The notes: generated by a model not told the origin, from the letters alone. Shown: positions 16,339 through 25,475, numbered from the stretch's first letter. The stretch is DNA of 64,000 nucleotides from Chitinophaga sp. CF118 (GCF_900112615.1 NZ_FOMK01000005.1:62001-126000); one strand, 5' to 3'. Numbers and translations: made by a program.

Positions 16339-19300
16339 TTACATATTTCTTCTGTATTGTCCTCCTACTTCATATAATGCACGGGTAATCTGTCCCAGCG
16401 AACAATGTTTTACTGTTTCCATCAATGCGGCAAAGAGATTGTCGTTATTGATAGCCACCTGCTGCAATTGGCGCAAAGCGGCAGTACTGCTGTGCTGGTG
16501 TCTCTGATGGAAAGCTGCCAATGCATTGATCTGGTATTCCTTTTCATCTGTTGTAGAGCGGATCACTTCTGAAGGAGTAATAGTAGGAGAGCCATTTTTG
16601 TTCAGGAAGGTGTTCACACCAATAATCGGGTATTCGCCGGTATGTTTTTGCATTTCATAATGCAGGCTTTCTTCCTGGATCTTATTGCGCTGGTACATTC
16701 TTTCCATTGCTCCCAATACACCTCCTCTCTCTGTAAGGCGGTTGAATTCTGTCAGTACAGCCTCTTCCACCAGGTCTGTCAGTTCTTCAATAAAGAAAGC
16801 ACCCTGGATTGGATTTTCGTTTTTAGCCGTACCCAATTCCCGGTTGATAATCAATTGTATGGCCATCGCCCTGCGCACACTTTCTTCTGTGGGTGTGGTA
16901 ATCGCTTCATCGTATGCATTTGTATGAAGTGAATTGCAATTATCATAAATGGCATACAATGCCTGAAGTGTAGTTCGGATATCATTAAAGTCTATCTCTT
17001 GCGCATGCAGGCTGCGGCCGGAAGTCTGGATATGATATTTGAGTTTTTGGGAACGGTCGTTGCCCTTGTATTTATATTTGATTGCCTTGGCCCAGATGCG
17101 CCTTGCCACACGGCCGATAACAGCATATTCGGGATCCATTCCATTGCTGAAAAAGAAAGAGAGGTTTGGAGCAAAATCATCAATATTCATTCCCCTGCTC
17201 AGGTAGTATTCCACATAGGTGAAGCCATTAGCCAGTGTGAAAGCCAGCTGGGTAATGGGATTAGCACCAGCCTCCGCTATATGGTACCCGGAAATACTCA
17301 CAGAGTAGAAGTTGCGTACCTTTTGAGTAATAAAGTATTCCTGCACATCGCCCATCAGTTTCAGTGCAAACTCGGTAGAGAATATGCAGGTATTCTGTGC
17401 CTGGTCTTCTTTCAGGATATCTGCCTGTACAGTTCCCCTGGCGGTACTGAGGGCCTGGGCTTTTATCTTTTCATATACTTCTTTATCCAGTACCTCATCT
17501 CCCGAAATTCCCAGTAATTGTAAGCCGAGACCGTTATTACCTGTAGGGAGCTCCCCGTTATACCTGGGGAGATCTTTGAATTTCTCTTTGATGATGGCTG
17601 TTACCTTTTCGGTAAGTCCATTTTCAGCAATGTATTTTTCACATTGCTGATCTATGGCAGCATTCATGAAAAACGCCAGCAGAATGGGGGCCGGTCCGTT
17701 GATAGTCATGGATACCGACGTTTTAGGATCACAAAGGTCAAAGCCACTGTAGAGTTTCTTGGCATCATCTACAGTAGCAACACTTACTCCGGAATTCCCC
17801 ACTTTCCCGTAGATATCCGGACGGGGAGCCGGATCTTCGCCATACAATGTTACGCTGTCGAAAGCCGTACTCAGGCGTATGGCCGGCTGATCTATTGACA
17901 CATAGTGAAAGCGTTTGTTGGTCCGTTCCGGTCCTCCTTCTCCTGCAAACATGCGGGTAGGATCTTCTCCTTCCCGTTTAAGAGGGAATACCCCTGCCGC
18001 ATAAGGGAATTCTCCTGGTAGGTTCTCTGTCAACTGCCAGCGAAGCAGATCTCCCCAGTCTTTATACTGTGGCAGGCTTATTTTAGGAATGCGCGACTGG
18101 GAAAGGCTTTCTGTATACAGGGGCAGCTTTATTACTTTGTCCCTCACCTTGTATTCGTAATGCTCTGCAGTATATTTCTGCTGTACGGCAGGCCAGCCTT
18201 TCACGAGTTTTTCGCAATCCGGATGCAGTTGCTGCTGGAGTAAGTTGATGGCATTGTCCACACTTTCATGGTCAGGTAACATTTCCCAGGCCCCATTTAG
18301 CTGATAGAGTTTAGTGGCAACTGTACATTGTTCATCCACCCATTTTCCATATTCGTTGATAGCCGCTGTAATCTCTGCCAGATAGCGGTTGCGTGCCGGC
18401 GGAATGATCAGTGACTTTGTAACGGTATCATTATTGGCTTCATGTTTAACACTGCCGAAGGTGCTGTTCTTTTTTTCTTTTATAATGGCCAGCAGTTTCT
18501 CAAAAAGCTGGTTGATCCCATGATCATTGAACTGTGAAGCAATAGTACCTATTACGGGCAGGTCTTCATCTTTTGCCGTCCAAAGACCGTGATTACGTTT
18601 GTATTGTTTACGTACATCGTGGAGAGCATCCAGAGCTCCTGCCTTATCAAATTTATTGATAGCAATTACATCCGCATAGTCCAGCATATTGATCTTTTCA
18701 AGCTGGGTAGCAGCACCATATTCCGGCGTCATTACATAGAGGGAAACATCGCAATAGTCTGTAATAGCGGTATCACTTTGTCCGATACCGGAGGTTTCCA
18801 GGATGATCATGTCAAAGCCAGCTATCCGGCAGATGTCTGTGATTTCGCGGATATGTGCGCTGATGGCTTTGTCGCTTTCACGGGTAGCCAGTGAGCGCAT
18901 ATATGCCCTTGGGTGGTGAATAGCATTCATGCGGATCCGGTCTCCCAATAATGCCCCGCCGGTCTTTTTCTTGGAGGGATCTACTGATATAACAGCAATG
19001 GTTTTATCATTGAAATGATGGAGGAACCGCCTCACTATTTCGTCTGTCACGCTGCTTTTACCGGCACCCCCGGTACCAGTAATCCCCAGCACGATGCCAT
19101 TGGCGGAGCTGGTATCCGGAAGCTGATCATTTTCTGCAACGGTGATAGCCTGTGCGATATATTTATAATCCTGCTGTGTTAATGCTTCCAGTTGTTTGTT
19201 CAGCGTATTAACAGTAGGAAAGTCGCATTGGCTGATCACATCACCGATCATGCCTTCCAGTCCCATTGTTCTGCCATCATCAGGAGAATATAAGCGTGTA

Positions 19301-19641
19301 ATACCGTATTGATGTAATTCTTTGATCTCTGAGGGGAGGATAGTACCACCACCACCGCCAAAGATTTTAATGTGGCTGCAGTTATTTTCCTGCAGGAGGT
19401 CGTACATGTATTTAAAGAATTCCACATGGCCTCCCTGGTAAGAGGTAACGGCAATACCCTGGGCATCTTCCTGAATGGCACATTCCACAATCTCGGCCGC
19501 AGAGCGGTTATGGCCTAAGTGGATCACTTCCGCACCTTTGGATTGCATGATGCGGCGCATGATGTTAATGGCAGCGTCATGGCCATCAAAGAGAGAAGCA
19601 GCAGTTACTATACGAATCTTGTGAACCAGTGTATCAGTCAT
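16339..19641 (-). CDS. icmF: Fused acyl-CoA mutase with G-protein chaperone (IcmF type)
   Basis: Adenosylcobalamin-dependent carbon-skeleton mutase that carries its own G-protein chaperone. The 1100-residue protein has the B12-binding domain first (DGHDAAINIMRRIMQSKGAE ... HLGHNRSAAE), then a MeaB-like GTPase (P-loop GITGTGGAGKSSVTDE at about 175; NKFD near 330), a linker and the mutase barrel (about 530-1100). The segment DPTRMFAGEGGPERTNKRFH is of IcmF rather than methylmalonyl-CoA mutase type, so isobutyryl-CoA/n-butyryl-CoA or a related branched substrate is expected. I choose ATG 19641; an ATG at 19731 adds 30 unlike residues. It is a single gene, with no separate mutase subunit nearby. 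Confidence 0.9.
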   Translation of the reverse strand: MTDTLVHKIRIVTAASLFDGHDAAINIMRRIMQSKGAEVIHLGHNRSAAEIVECAIQEDAQGIAVTSYQGGHVEFFKYMYDLLQENNCSHIKIFGGGGGTILPSEIKELHQYGITRLYSPDDGRTMGLEGMIGDVISQCDFPTVNTLNKQLEALTQQDYKYIAQAITVAENDQLPDTSSANGIVLGITGTGGAGKSSVTDEIVRRFLHHFNDKTIAVISVDPSKKKTGGALLGDRIRMNAIHHPRAYMRSLATRESDKAISAHIREITDICRIAGFDMIILETSGIGQSDTAITDYCDVSLYVMTPEYGAATQLEKINMLDYADVIAINKFDKAGALDALHDVRKQYKRNHGLWTAKDEDLPVIGTIASQFNDHGINQLFEKLLAIIKEKKNSTFGSVKHEANNDTVTKSLIIPPARNRYLAEITAAINEYGKWVDEQCTVATKLYQLNGAWEMLPDHESVDNAINLLQQQLHPDCEKLVKGWPAVQQKYTAEHYEYKVRDKVIKLPLYTESLSQSRIPKISLPQYKDWGDLLRWQLTENLPGEFPYAAGVFPLKREGEDPTRMFAGEGGPERTNKRFHYVSIDQPAIRLSTAFDSVTLYGEDPAPRPDIYGKVGNSGVSVATVDDAKKLYSGFDLCDPKTSVSMTINGPAPILLAFFMNAAIDQQCEKYIAENGLTEKVTAIIKEKFKDLPRYNGELPTGNNGLGLQLLGISGDEVLDKEVYEKIKAQALSTARGTVQADILKEDQAQNTCIFSTEFALKLMGDVQEYFITQKVRNFYSVSISGYHIAEAGANPITQLAFTLANGFTYVEYYLSRGMNIDDFAPNLSFFFSNGMDPEYAVIGRVARRIWAKAIKYKYKGNDRSQKLKYHIQTSGRSLHAQEIDFNDIRTTLQALYAIYDNCNSLHTNAYDEAITTPTEESVRRAMAIQLIINRELGTAKNENPIQGAFFIEELTDLVEEAVLTEFNRLTERGGVLGAMERMYQRNKIQEESLHYEMQKHTGEYPIIGVNTFLNKNGSPTITPSEVIRSTTDEKEYQINALAAFHQRHQHSSTAALRQLQQVAINNDNLFAALMETVKHCSLGQITRALYEVGGQYRRNM

Positions 19642-19815
19642 ATTGTTTTTGGTGTTTAACGGGTTCTGCAGCAACGTGAAGCCGCAAAGGTTGTAATTTA
19701 CTAAAATAGTGACAGTGGAATATTCCCACATTTTTTTATTTTACACTCTATTATTCACGTTTATGAGTTGCATTTCCATAAAAAAAGCAATCGTAATAGA
19801 AAATCTTTAACAGAA

Positions 19816-21246
19816 ATGGTGGCAAGAAGAGATTTTATCAGAAATGGCAGTCTGCTGGCAGGTGCTGTAGCATTGGGTTTCCCCAAGGCAGTATTCAGTC
19901 AGGCGATGTATGTATCCAAACGTCCATTACCTGCCCAGCGTAAATTTACCAGTCCGGCTGTAGAAAAGGCTATAAGCACTATCAAAAAAGAAATAGCTGA
20001 TCCCAAGCTGGGATGGATGTTTGAAAATTGTTTTCCAAACACACTGGATACAACGGTTCAGTTTAAAGTGGAAAATGGTCGTCCGGATACATTTGTACTC
20101 ACCGGAGACATTCATGCTATGTGGCTCAGAGACTCTACCGCGCAGGTATGGCCGTATCTGCCTTTGATAAAGGAAGATGATAAACTGAAGCAGCTGATAG
20201 CCGGGGTGGTGAACAGGCAAACGAAATGTGTGCTGATAGACCCTTATGCCAATGCTTTTAATGAAGGACCAACCGGCAGTGAGTGGGATTCTGACCTTAC
20301 TACCATGAAACCAGAGCTGCATGAACGTAAATGGGAGATAGATTCTTTGTGTTATACCGTTCGTCTGGCTTATCATTACTGGAAAGAAAGTGGAGATACC
20401 AGCGTGCTGGATGAAACTTACAGGAAGGCTGCAAAACTGATTGTTAAAACATTTAAGGAACAGCAGCGTAAAGATGGACCTGGTCCATACTCGTTCCAGC
20501 GTAAAACACCTATCCAGTCAGATACGGCGCCTAATAAAGGATTTGGAGCACCTATGCAACCAGTGGGCCTGATCGTATCTATTTTCCGCCCGTCGGACGA
20601 TGCCACTGTTTTTCCTTTCCTGATTCCTTCAAATATGTTTGCAGTAGTATCGCTGCGGCAACTGGCAGAGATAAGTGATGTAGTATTTAAAGATGCTGCA
20701 TTTACAAAGGAATGTATAGAATTGTCAGAGGAAGTAGACAGGGCAATTAAAGCATATGCAATTGTTGAGCATCCGCAATTGGGTAAGATGTTTGGTTTTG
20801 AAGTAGATGGGTATGGTAACCGTCTGTTCCTGGACGATACGAATGTCCCCAGCCTGTTGTCTATCCCTTATCTGGGGTATACTACAGTGGATGATCCTTT
20901 ATATCAGACCTCACGTCATTTTGTATGGAGCACTTTCCATTGCTGGTTTTATAAGGGCAAATATGGTGATGGAGTAGGCAGTCCTCACACCGGCCCGGAT
21001 TATATCTGGCCAATGAGTATTATTATGAAGGCGCTGACAAGCAGTGATAAAGAAGAAATAGCAGAGTGTTTACGTACCTTACGTAATACAGACGGAGAAA
21101 CCGGGTTTATACATGAATCATTCCATAAGAATGATCCAACTAAATTTACCCGTCCCTGGTTTTCCTGGGCAAACACCCTGTTTGGTGAATTGTTAATGAA
21201 AGTAAGTCAGCAGCATCCGGAATTGCTGAAGAGGCAATACGCATAA
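19816..21246 (+). CDS. Glycoside hydrolase family 125 (exo-alpha-1,6-mannosidase type)
   Basis: Probable exo-alpha-1,6-mannosidase of GH125 (older name DUF1237), a metal-independent inverting family acting on N-glycan-like or yeast mannan chains. From ATG 19816 the product has 476 residues and starts with a twin-arginine-like signal (ARRDFIRNGSLLAGAVALGF) so it is likely exported; a TTG at 19768 is an alternative. Family motifs are clear: TGDIHAMWLRDSTAQVWPYL, NAFNEGPTGSEWDSDLT, the HERKWEIDSLCY segment, and near the end IHESFHKNDPTKFTRPWFSW. No polysaccharide utilisation genes (SusCD) are adjacent. Confidence 0.9.
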   Translation: MVARRDFIRNGSLLAGAVALGFPKAVFSQAMYVSKRPLPAQRKFTSPAVEKAISTIKKEIADPKLGWMFENCFPNTLDTTVQFKVENGRPDTFVLTGDIHAMWLRDSTAQVWPYLPLIKEDDKLKQLIAGVVNRQTKCVLIDPYANAFNEGPTGSEWDSDLTTMKPELHERKWEIDSLCYTVRLAYHYWKESGDTSVLDETYRKAAKLIVKTFKEQQRKDGPGPYSFQRKTPIQSDTAPNKGFGAPMQPVGLIVSIFRPSDDATVFPFLIPSNMFAVVSLRQLAEISDVVFKDAAFTKECIELSEEVDRAIKAYAIVEHPQLGKMFGFEVDGYGNRLFLDDTNVPSLLSIPYLGYTTVDDPLYQTSRHFVWSTFHCWFYKGKYGDGVGSPHTGPDYIWPMSIIMKALTSSDKEEIAECLRTLRNTDGETGFIHESFHKNDPTKFTRPWFSWANTLFGELLMKVSQQHPELLKRQYA

Positions 21247-21329
21247 ACCCATTTTGAATGATCAGTTATGAGTGAATGCCATGCGGTATTTTACAGATAA
21301 CTGATCATTCTTTCTTTAATAAATGACCC

Positions 21330-23111
21330 ATGACCCCTATTACTATTTACGACCAGCAGATTAATGACTACAAGACGGAGATTGCGCATATACAACAATA
21401 TCTGAGCCGGTTGGGCTGGTTGCGGTTGCTTTGTTTTCTAGCAGCTTTGTTTTGTGGGTATGTTTATTTCCGGGATAGTTTTGACATCATCTGGTTATTG
21501 CCACTGGCATTGCTGGCCGGTGGATTCATATATGCGCTGATTAAATACCAGACTTCATATGATCACCTAACCCTGTTAAAGACATTGCTGGAGCTAAACG
21601 AAAAAGAGTGGCGGCTGGCAGCCACGGGGTTGTCTGGTTTTGAAGAAGGAGAAAGTTATACTGACGAGCAACATCCTTATACGGGGGATCTGGATGTATT
21701 TGGGCAATCGTCTCTCTACGGACATATGAACCGTACCGGTACTTTGATGGGCAGTCGTAAACTGGCAGATTGTCTGCGGATGCCATTAACAGACGTACAG
21801 GATATTCTACGTACACAGGAAGCCATTCATAAACTGGTACCCCGGTTAAAATTTCGGCAGTTATTGACGGCGCAGGCTTCACTGGCAAAAGAAAAACAGG
21901 GAGATGTAACCTCTCTATATAAATGGCTGAAATTACCATTGGAGTTCCTGGATAAAAAATGGTTAAATATAATACGGTGGGTAAGTCCCGCATTACTGAT
22001 CCTATCTATTGTTTATTATTTCATCTCAAACGAATATTACCCCATTACGATTTTTCTCTGTATCAACTGGCTGATCTTAGGCAGTATTGTAAAAAGGGTG
22101 AATACACAGCATCAGCTGATTTCCAATAAGGAGAAGATTTTCAGCAAGTTTGCCCTATTGCTGAAGATTATTAATGACGAAAAAATAGAAGGCGCAACAT
22201 TGCTCCACGCACATAAAGAAACGGCTGCTTCAGCCAATATGGCCCTGCACCAGCTGGCCCGCATTTGCAATGCACTGGATCAGCGGTTAAACCTGTTGGT
22301 AGGAGTGTTTCTGAATTCTTTTGTATTATATGATTTACATTGCGCTTTTGCCATAGAGCGCTGGAAGGCCAGTTATCAGGAAGAAGTGCCTGTGTGGATG
22401 GATGTAATAGCCAAAATGGAAGCGTTGAACAGTATGGCAACCTTTGCATTTAATCATCCGGAATATATTTATCCGCAGGTCAATGAGGATGCACCTCAAC
22501 TAATAGCAAAGGGAATAGGACATCCATTGATACCTATTGAGGACTGTGTACGTAATGACATCAGCATTGGCGATCCGCAAAATTTTCTGATTATTACAGG
22601 TTCCAATATGAGCGGCAAGAGCACTTTCCTGCGCAGTGTAGGCAGTAATCTGCTACTGGCTCTGTGTGGGATGCCGGTATGTGCCGAAACATTTGTTTGC
22701 AGCCCTGTGCGCATCATGACTTCTATGCGGATCAAGGATTCCATTGCCAAACATACTTCCTATTTCCAGGCAGAATTATTGCGTCTTCAGCAGATAGTGG
22801 AGGTGTTGAAAACAGGGGAGCGTGTATTTATCCTGCTGGATGAAATATTGAAAGGGACTAACTCCGAAGATAAGTTGTCCGGCTCGCGTAAGCTGATAGA
22901 GCACTTCCTGCAATACCACTGCCAGGGTATGATTGCCACACATGACCTGGAACTGGGGCATCTGGAAACCACTTATCCTCAAAAAATAAGCAACCATTGT
23001 TTTGAAAGCACTATTCGTGAGGATCAGCTCTTTTTTGATTACCGGATTCGTGAAGGCGTAGCTCGGAATAAGAATGCTACTTTTCTGATGCAGAAGATGC
23101 AGATTATCTGA
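21330..23111 (+). CDS. Membrane-anchored MutS-like ATPase
   Basis: MutS-family ATPase that differs from mismatch-repair MutS. The 593-residue protein has two membrane segments at about 28-50 and 52-72 (LLCFLAALFCGYVYF; IWLLPLALLAGGFIYAL) and two more near 215-255 (VSPALLILSIVYYFI; ITIFLCINWLILGSI). The C-terminal ATPase has Walker A TGSNMSGKSTFLRSVG, Walker B FILLDEILKGTNSEDK and the His switch MIATHDLELG. The N-terminal mismatch-recognition domain with Phe-x-Glu is absent, and the core lever region is short. Role unknown; repair of mismatches is unlikely. It stands alone between the mannosidase and the radical SAM gene. Confidence 0.85.
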   Translation: MTPITIYDQQINDYKTEIAHIQQYLSRLGWLRLLCFLAALFCGYVYFRDSFDIIWLLPLALLAGGFIYALIKYQTSYDHLTLLKTLLELNEKEWRLAATGLSGFEEGESYTDEQHPYTGDLDVFGQSSLYGHMNRTGTLMGSRKLADCLRMPLTDVQDILRTQEAIHKLVPRLKFRQLLTAQASLAKEKQGDVTSLYKWLKLPLEFLDKKWLNIIRWVSPALLILSIVYYFISNEYYPITIFLCINWLILGSIVKRVNTQHQLISNKEKIFSKFALLLKIINDEKIEGATLLHAHKETAASANMALHQLARICNALDQRLNLLVGVFLNSFVLYDLHCAFAIERWKASYQEEVPVWMDVIAKMEALNSMATFAFNHPEYIYPQVNEDAPQLIAKGIGHPLIPIEDCVRNDISIGDPQNFLIITGSNMSGKSTFLRSVGSNLLLALCGMPVCAETFVCSPVRIMTSMRIKDSIAKHTSYFQAELLRLQQIVEVLKTGERVFILLDEILKGTNSEDKLSGSRKLIEHFLQYHCQGMIATHDLELGHLETTYPQKISNHCFESTIREDQLFFDYRIREGVARNKNATFLMQKMQII

Positions 23112-23119
23112 TAGTGCCA

Positions 23120-23127
23120 TATATTTG
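23120..23127 (+). promoter_or_regulatory. -7 promoter box before the radical SAM gene
   Basis: TATATTTG matches TAnnTTTG. No clear TTTG box is seen about 20 bases upstream, inside the end of the MutS-like gene. Transcription would start inside the inverted repeat that follows. Confidence 0.45.
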
Positions 23128-23130
23128 CAA

Positions 23131-23172
23131 ATAGCTAATTTATTTAGTATTTTTACTAAAAATATTAGCTAT
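23131..23172 (+). promoter_or_regulatory. 19-bp inverted repeat covering the mRNA leader and start codon
   Basis: ATAGCTAATTTATTTAGTA (23131-23149) pairs with TACTAAAAATATTAGCTAT (23154-23172) at 17 of 19 positions; the spacer is 4 T residues. The right arm includes the first two bases of the ATG at 23171. It may be an operator just downstream of the -7 box or a leader hairpin that hides the start codon. Confidence 0.65.
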
Positions 23173-24253
23173 GACCTTGCCTTTTCAGGAGGGAGTTCCG
23201 GAGAACCCTTATTACAAAGGACGTGGAGCCCAGTTAAATCCTAAGAACAGATACCTTAAAGAGGAATATGCGCAGGAACATGCGGAGGGCATTGATGAAT
23301 GGTGGCAGGCAGATGTACCTACACAGGTGATAGAGGAGCATGCGAAAACGCTGGTGAATAAAGTAGACAGTCCGGATGTAGGCATGTGGTATTCAATGAA
23401 TCCTTATCAGGGCTGTGAGCATGGTTGTATTTACTGTTATGCGAGGAATGCACACCAGTTCTGGGGAATGAGTGCCGGACTGGATTTTGAGCGTAAAATT
23501 GTTGTAAAGCGGAATGCACCAGAGCTATTGCGTAAATTTCTCGATAATAAAAATTGGGTACCCAAGCCCATCTCGCTATCCGGCAATACGGATTGTTACC
23601 AGCCGCTGGAGCGGAAAATGTTCATTACCCGGCAGTTGCTTGAAATAGCCTTGGAATATAAACAGCCCGTAGGGATCATCACAAAGAATTCACTGGTATT
23701 ACGGGATAAATATATACTGCAGCAATTGGCGCAGCAAAACCTGGTTTGTGTATATGTGTCCGTTACCACACAGCAGGAAGACCTGCGGTTGAAGATGGAA
23801 CCTCGCACTACTACCGCACAACAGCGGTTTAAGATTGTAAAGGAATTGAGTGAATTGGGGATTCCTGTAGGGGTGATGACTGCACCTATGATACCGGGAT
23901 TAAATGATCATGAGATGCCTGGATTGCTGGAAGCGGCTGCAGCCCACGGAGCTAAATTTGCGGGTTACACTGTGGTAAGGCTGAATGATGCAGTGAAAAT
24001 AATCTTTAATGACTGGCTGTATAAGAACTTCCCTGATCGTGCAGATAAAGTATGGCATCTTATAGAGAGTATGCATGGGGGACAGGTGAATGATAGTGTT
24101 TCAGGGCGTAGAATGAGAGGGGAGGGGAACATTGCAGACCTGATCCGGCAACAGTTTAAGGTACATGTAAAGAAAAATGGATTGAACCTGGAGCGTTTTG
24201 AATTTAATACGGAATTGTTTCAACGTCCACAGGTGCAATTACGATTATTCTAA
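23171..24253 (+). CDS. PA0069 family radical SAM protein
   Basis: Radical SAM enzyme of 360 residues related to the SplB-like PA0069 group. The 4Fe-4S cluster cysteines are in MNPYQGCEHGCIYCYARNAH (CxxxCxxC at about residue 80). Other family marks are ISLSGNTDCYQPLERK, GIITKNSLVLRD and the closing RRMRGEGNIADLIRQQF. The function of the family is not established; a link with DNA or nucleotide repair has been suggested only from similarity to spore photoproduct lyase. The start ATG lies within the right arm of a long inverted repeat, which predicts tight control of expression. Confidence 0.88.
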   Translation: MTLPFQEGVPENPYYKGRGAQLNPKNRYLKEEYAQEHAEGIDEWWQADVPTQVIEEHAKTLVNKVDSPDVGMWYSMNPYQGCEHGCIYCYARNAHQFWGMSAGLDFERKIVVKRNAPELLRKFLDNKNWVPKPISLSGNTDCYQPLERKMFITRQLLEIALEYKQPVGIITKNSLVLRDKYILQQLAQQNLVCVYVSVTTQQEDLRLKMEPRTTTAQQRFKIVKELSELGIPVGVMTAPMIPGLNDHEMPGLLEAAAAHGAKFAGYTVVRLNDAVKIIFNDWLYKNFPDRADKVWHLIESMHGGQVNDSVSGRRMRGEGNIADLIRQQFKVHVKKNGLNLERFEFNTELFQRPQVQLRLF

Positions 24254-24318
24254 TTGCGGACTATACGCAAATAGAAAAAATTTATTAAGAAATATGTGTA
24301 AATAAAAAAAATAAAAAA

Positions 24319-24326
24319 TATCTTTG
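24319..24326 (+). promoter_or_regulatory. -7 box of small unit A
   Basis: TATCTTTG, a perfect TAnnTTTG box, 18 bases before the ATG of the 30-codon ORF A. A weak TGTG stands about 20 bases upstream. Confidence 0.5.
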
Positions 24327-24344
24327 CAATAGCAATAAAAAGAA

Positions 24345-24437
24345 ATGAAACGCAATCCAAAATATACTATTTCAGCGATGTCCTGTAAGCAAAAGCAGGT
24401 CAGGAGCGAATTGCGGGTATGTTGCACCAAATGCTAA
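24345..24437 (+). CDS. Unit A: 30-codon ORF, possible leader peptide
   Basis: Encodes MKRNPKYTISAMSCKQKQVR followed by SELRVCCTKC: basic, with four cysteines, no known family. It follows a good -7 box and is followed 26 bases later by a 12-bp intrinsic terminator, so a short transcript is likely whether or not the peptide is made. Its codons include GGGTATG (24415-24421), a motif also found near the end of units B and E, and as GGGCATG in D. TTGCGGG at 24411-24417 repeats the 3' arm of the terminator and could pair with its 5' arm. Confidence 0.35.
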   Translation: MKRNPKYTISAMSCKQKQVRSELRVCCTKC

Positions 24438-24463
24438 CGATAAAAGTTATCAAATGATAAAAC

Positions 24464-24493
24464 AAAGGTCCCGCAGGAGTTGCGGGACCTTTT
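24464..24493 (+). terminator. Terminator of unit A
   Basis: Perfect 12-base stem AAAGGTCCCGCA with TGCGGGACCTTT, loop GGAGT, then TT and GCTTTGT. A small hairpin TTATCAAATGATAA (24447-24460) stands just before it. Confidence 0.8.
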
Positions 24494-24510
24494 GCTTTGT
24501 AAGAGCCAAA

Positions 24511-24633
24511 ATGATGATTGAGCAAGATAGAAGTTCGATAACTGTAATGTGTACACACTACCTGGTAAAACCGGCGGTGATAGTGCGAAAGGATGGCTTT
24601 GCCTTTAAAAAGCCTAATGGGTATGGTATGTAG
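24511..24633 (+). CDS. Unit B: 40-codon ORF, possible leader peptide
   Basis: Encodes MMIEQDRSSITVMCTHYLVK and PAVIVRKDGFAFKKPNGYGM; no known family. It begins 18 bases after terminator A and ends 25 bases before terminator B. GGGTATG occurs at 24619-24625. Between stop and terminator is the hairpin ACATAATTAACTTATGT. No promoter box was seen, so this unit may be reached only by read-through of terminator A. Coding status is uncertain. Confidence 0.3.
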   Translation: MMIEQDRSSITVMCTHYLVKPAVIVRKDGFAFKKPNGYGM

Positions 24634-24657
24634 CAACATAATTAACTTATGTGATAC

Positions 24658-24690
24658 AAACCCGGCCCGTGACAAGGAGCCGGGTTTTTT
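24658..24690 (+). terminator. Terminator of unit B
   Basis: AAACCCGGC pairs with GCCGGGTTT, followed by TTT and ATTT. The 3' arm CCGGGTTT can alternatively pair with AAACCCGG at 24698-24705, which would release the 5' arm. Confidence 0.75.
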
Positions 24691-24801
24691 ATTTAACAAA
24701 CCCGGATCATAAAAGATGGCAATAATAATTCTATAATACTGTTATGTGCTACCCGTACAGAAAGTGGATCAGGTAAGGACATAACCCCAAACAGACAGAC
24801 C

Positions 24802-25416
24802 ATGAGAAACGTAATTCAAGTAGTAAGAGAGGCTTTGCTAACCAACTTCAGGGAGTTGGATACCTGGTTTGAAAAAGAACCTGATCTGTTGCACTTTAAA
24901 CCGGATGCCGGACAATGGAATATCCGTGAAGTGCTGGAACATATCAGCCTGACCAATTATTTCCTGTTGTTGATCGTAAACAAGAGCACTCGTCGTGCAT
25001 TGGAGCGGAAAAATACCAGTAATACGGTAATTATTCCTGCCGATTATCACGATAAATTCAGTAAGATCGATGTGATAGGCAGCCGTTCTTTCGGATGGAT
25101 AAGACCAGAACATCTTGAACCCAGCGGATTGCAGGATCTGCGTGATATAAGGATATTGCTGAAGCAACAATTTGCTCAGTGTATGTATAATCTCAGTTTA
25201 CTTAAAAATGGGGAAGGACGTTTGGTGTTTACCAATATGTCTGTGAATCATTTGGGCAAACTGGATATCTATCAATATATCTATTTTCTGACCAAACATA
25301 TTGAAAGGCATATTCGTCAGATGCAAAGGCTTGCAAATGAATATGCAGGAACAGAAGCAGAGAAGGAACAGGAAAAGATGGCTGATACAGCAACTGAAAG
25401 TATGGTACTAATATAA
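24802..25416 (+). CDS. DinB superfamily protein
   Basis: Four-helix-bundle protein of the DinB/YfiT fold, 204 residues. The expected metal-binding histidines are visible in EVLEHISLTNYF (about residue 47) and in the late helix YFLTKHIERHIRQMQRL (about residues 162-178). Members include thiol-dependent transferases and hydrolases, but most are uncharacterised. It lies between the small units A/B upstream and the palindromic element and units D/E downstream. Its leader may therefore be controlled by terminator B. Cellular role unknown. Confidence 0.8.
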   Translation: MRNVIQVVREALLTNFRELDTWFEKEPDLLHFKPDAGQWNIREVLEHISLTNYFLLLIVNKSTRRALERKNTSNTVIIPADYHDKFSKIDVIGSRSFGWIRPEHLEPSGLQDLRDIRILLKQQFAQCMYNLSLLKNGEGRLVFTNMSVNHLGKLDIYQYIYFLTKHIERHIRQMQRLANEYAGTEAEKEQEKMADTATESMVLI

Positions 25417-25475
25417 GCGGGTCGACCATTTTTATATCCTTTGTTGTTAATGCCTCTGTGATATAATGTTATGTG

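Noticed and set aside
16999..17517. 172-codon + strand frame inside the mutase gene
   Set aside because: Antisense to a fully conserved enzyme; no independent signals.
24400..24699. 99-codon minus-strand frame over units A and B
   Set aside because: It passes through both terminator stems and has no recognisable protein features; the + strand signals (promoter box, T runs) are better supported.
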